NCBI GenBank assembly: GCA_012031455.1
Contig: JAAUTM010000051.1
Location: forward strand, 1 to 7,654
Direction: 5' to 3'
DNA from: Phycisphaerales bacterium
Lineage (GTDB): Bacteria; Planctomycetota; Phycisphaerae; Phycisphaerales; Phycisphaeraceae
DNA: 7,654 nucleotides
Shown one piece after another: positions 7,173-7,654 of this stretch. The notes beneath the pieces are model-generated. The model saw nothing but the letters and a program-made list of their open reading frames with translations, was not told the origin of the DNA and did not search any database. The first letter of the stretch is position 1. Each line of letters starts with the position of its first letter. The translations under genes were made by a program, and so were the position numbers.

Positions 7173-7654
7173 ACTGGATGTATTCATTGCCGCTGTTGGG
7201 AAGGATCAGAATTTTCATCAACGGGCTGGTGGCGGTGGGGCTGGCTGGCTGGGCGAGCCATAGAGCGCGGACATTGGCAGCGTTGTTGAAGCTGCCCTGC
7301 ACGGTGACGGTATTGGCTGCAGTGTTGACCGAGGCAATGGTGTATATCACGCCGAGATTGTCCAGCACCATGTCGCCGGGGCGAAGATATTTTGAGTCAG
7401 GGTTGAAGTTAGCAGTCGCAAAGGTGAAGGTGCTGCCAGCGGCACGCCGGGGGCAGCGAACACACCGGGGACGGAGTAAAAATCGGTATTCGTGAAATCC
7501 ACAGTATCGTCATCATTGAAATCGAACCAGCCATCCATACGGTTGGCGTAGGTGATACTTCCAAGACGTTCGAACATTGCTTTGGCCCTGATTGTTTTCC
7601 GCCTTTACTCTCGGATTTTGCCAGCAGGAAAACATAGAGTTCCCATTGATTGGC
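7171..7654 (-). CDS. C-terminal part of an unrecognised protein upstream of the pseudopilin, several frame breaks
   Basis: The gene enters from beyond the window. Its readable parts are ANQWELYVFLLAKS near 7654-7613, MFERLGSITYANRMDGWFDF with DDDTVDFTNTDFYSVPG from 7577, and TFTFATANFNPDSKYLRPGD continuing to SGNEYIQ and TGA at 7173-7171. A missing base near 7436-7437 (GG to GGG on the coding strand) joins PGVPL to GSTFTFATANF. At least one more break lies between about 7578 and 7630, where the frame must move from the first segment to the one containing MFERLG. The acidic loop DFNDDDTVDFTNTD is calcium-loop-like. By position, strand and overlap with the next start it is probably another pseudopilin-type component, but no prepilin signal is visible because the N terminus is missing. 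No family is recognised. Confidence 0.7.

Overview
The window looks like a metagenome-type contig piece from a Planctomycetota-like bacterium. This is an inference from gene style, not a search. The signs are a secreted S1 sulfatase with a C-terminal EF-hand pair, a secreted EF-hand/VCBS/ASPIC-UnbV protein next to it, large planctomycete-style pseudopilins with a FTLIE prepilin signal, and abundant CTAAAG-core REP hairpins.

Layout: (1) 1-419, + strand, the C-terminal part of a methylenetetrahydrofolate reductase (metF). (2) 420-679, an AT-rich convergent intergenic gap. (3) 680-4530, - strand, a two-gene operon: sulfatase first (start 4530), then the EF-hand/FG-GAP protein (start 2877), both with clear ribosome binding sites and signal peptides. 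(4) 4531-4897, an AT-rich upstream region. (5) 4898-4970, - strand, a tRNA with a CAU anticodon that looks most like tRNA-Ile2. (6) 5168-7654, - strand, a pseudopilin region: the C-terminal part of one gene, then a long prepilin-like gene whose leader-coding segment is invaded by repeats.

The most unusual part is 5168-7099. Three copies of a 27-nt REP-type hairpin occur there. One stands alone at 5168-5195, and two form an inverted doublet (REPIN) at 6852-6930. Each copy is followed by an array of a degenerate octamer, ACTTGGCC. The doublet and its two arrays lie between the start codon and the FTLIE cleavage site of the pseudopilin gene, in frame, lengthening the predicted leader to 127 residues. 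The octamer is stop-free in all six frames, and the leader would be removed by prepilin peptidase, so this may be a tolerated site for repeat insertion inside a gene.

All five protein genes are interrupted by one-base frame breaks, most of them beside homopolymer runs. At least eight are needed to restore the reading frames. With these corrected, the sulfatase, VCBS and pseudopilin genes have lengths divisible by three. The breaks are therefore more likely sequencing errors than real pseudogenes. The sulfatase pair probably acts outside the cytoplasm on sulfated polysaccharide. The pseudopilins would belong to a type II secretion or type IV pilus-like machine, and no functional link between the two clusters is visible.
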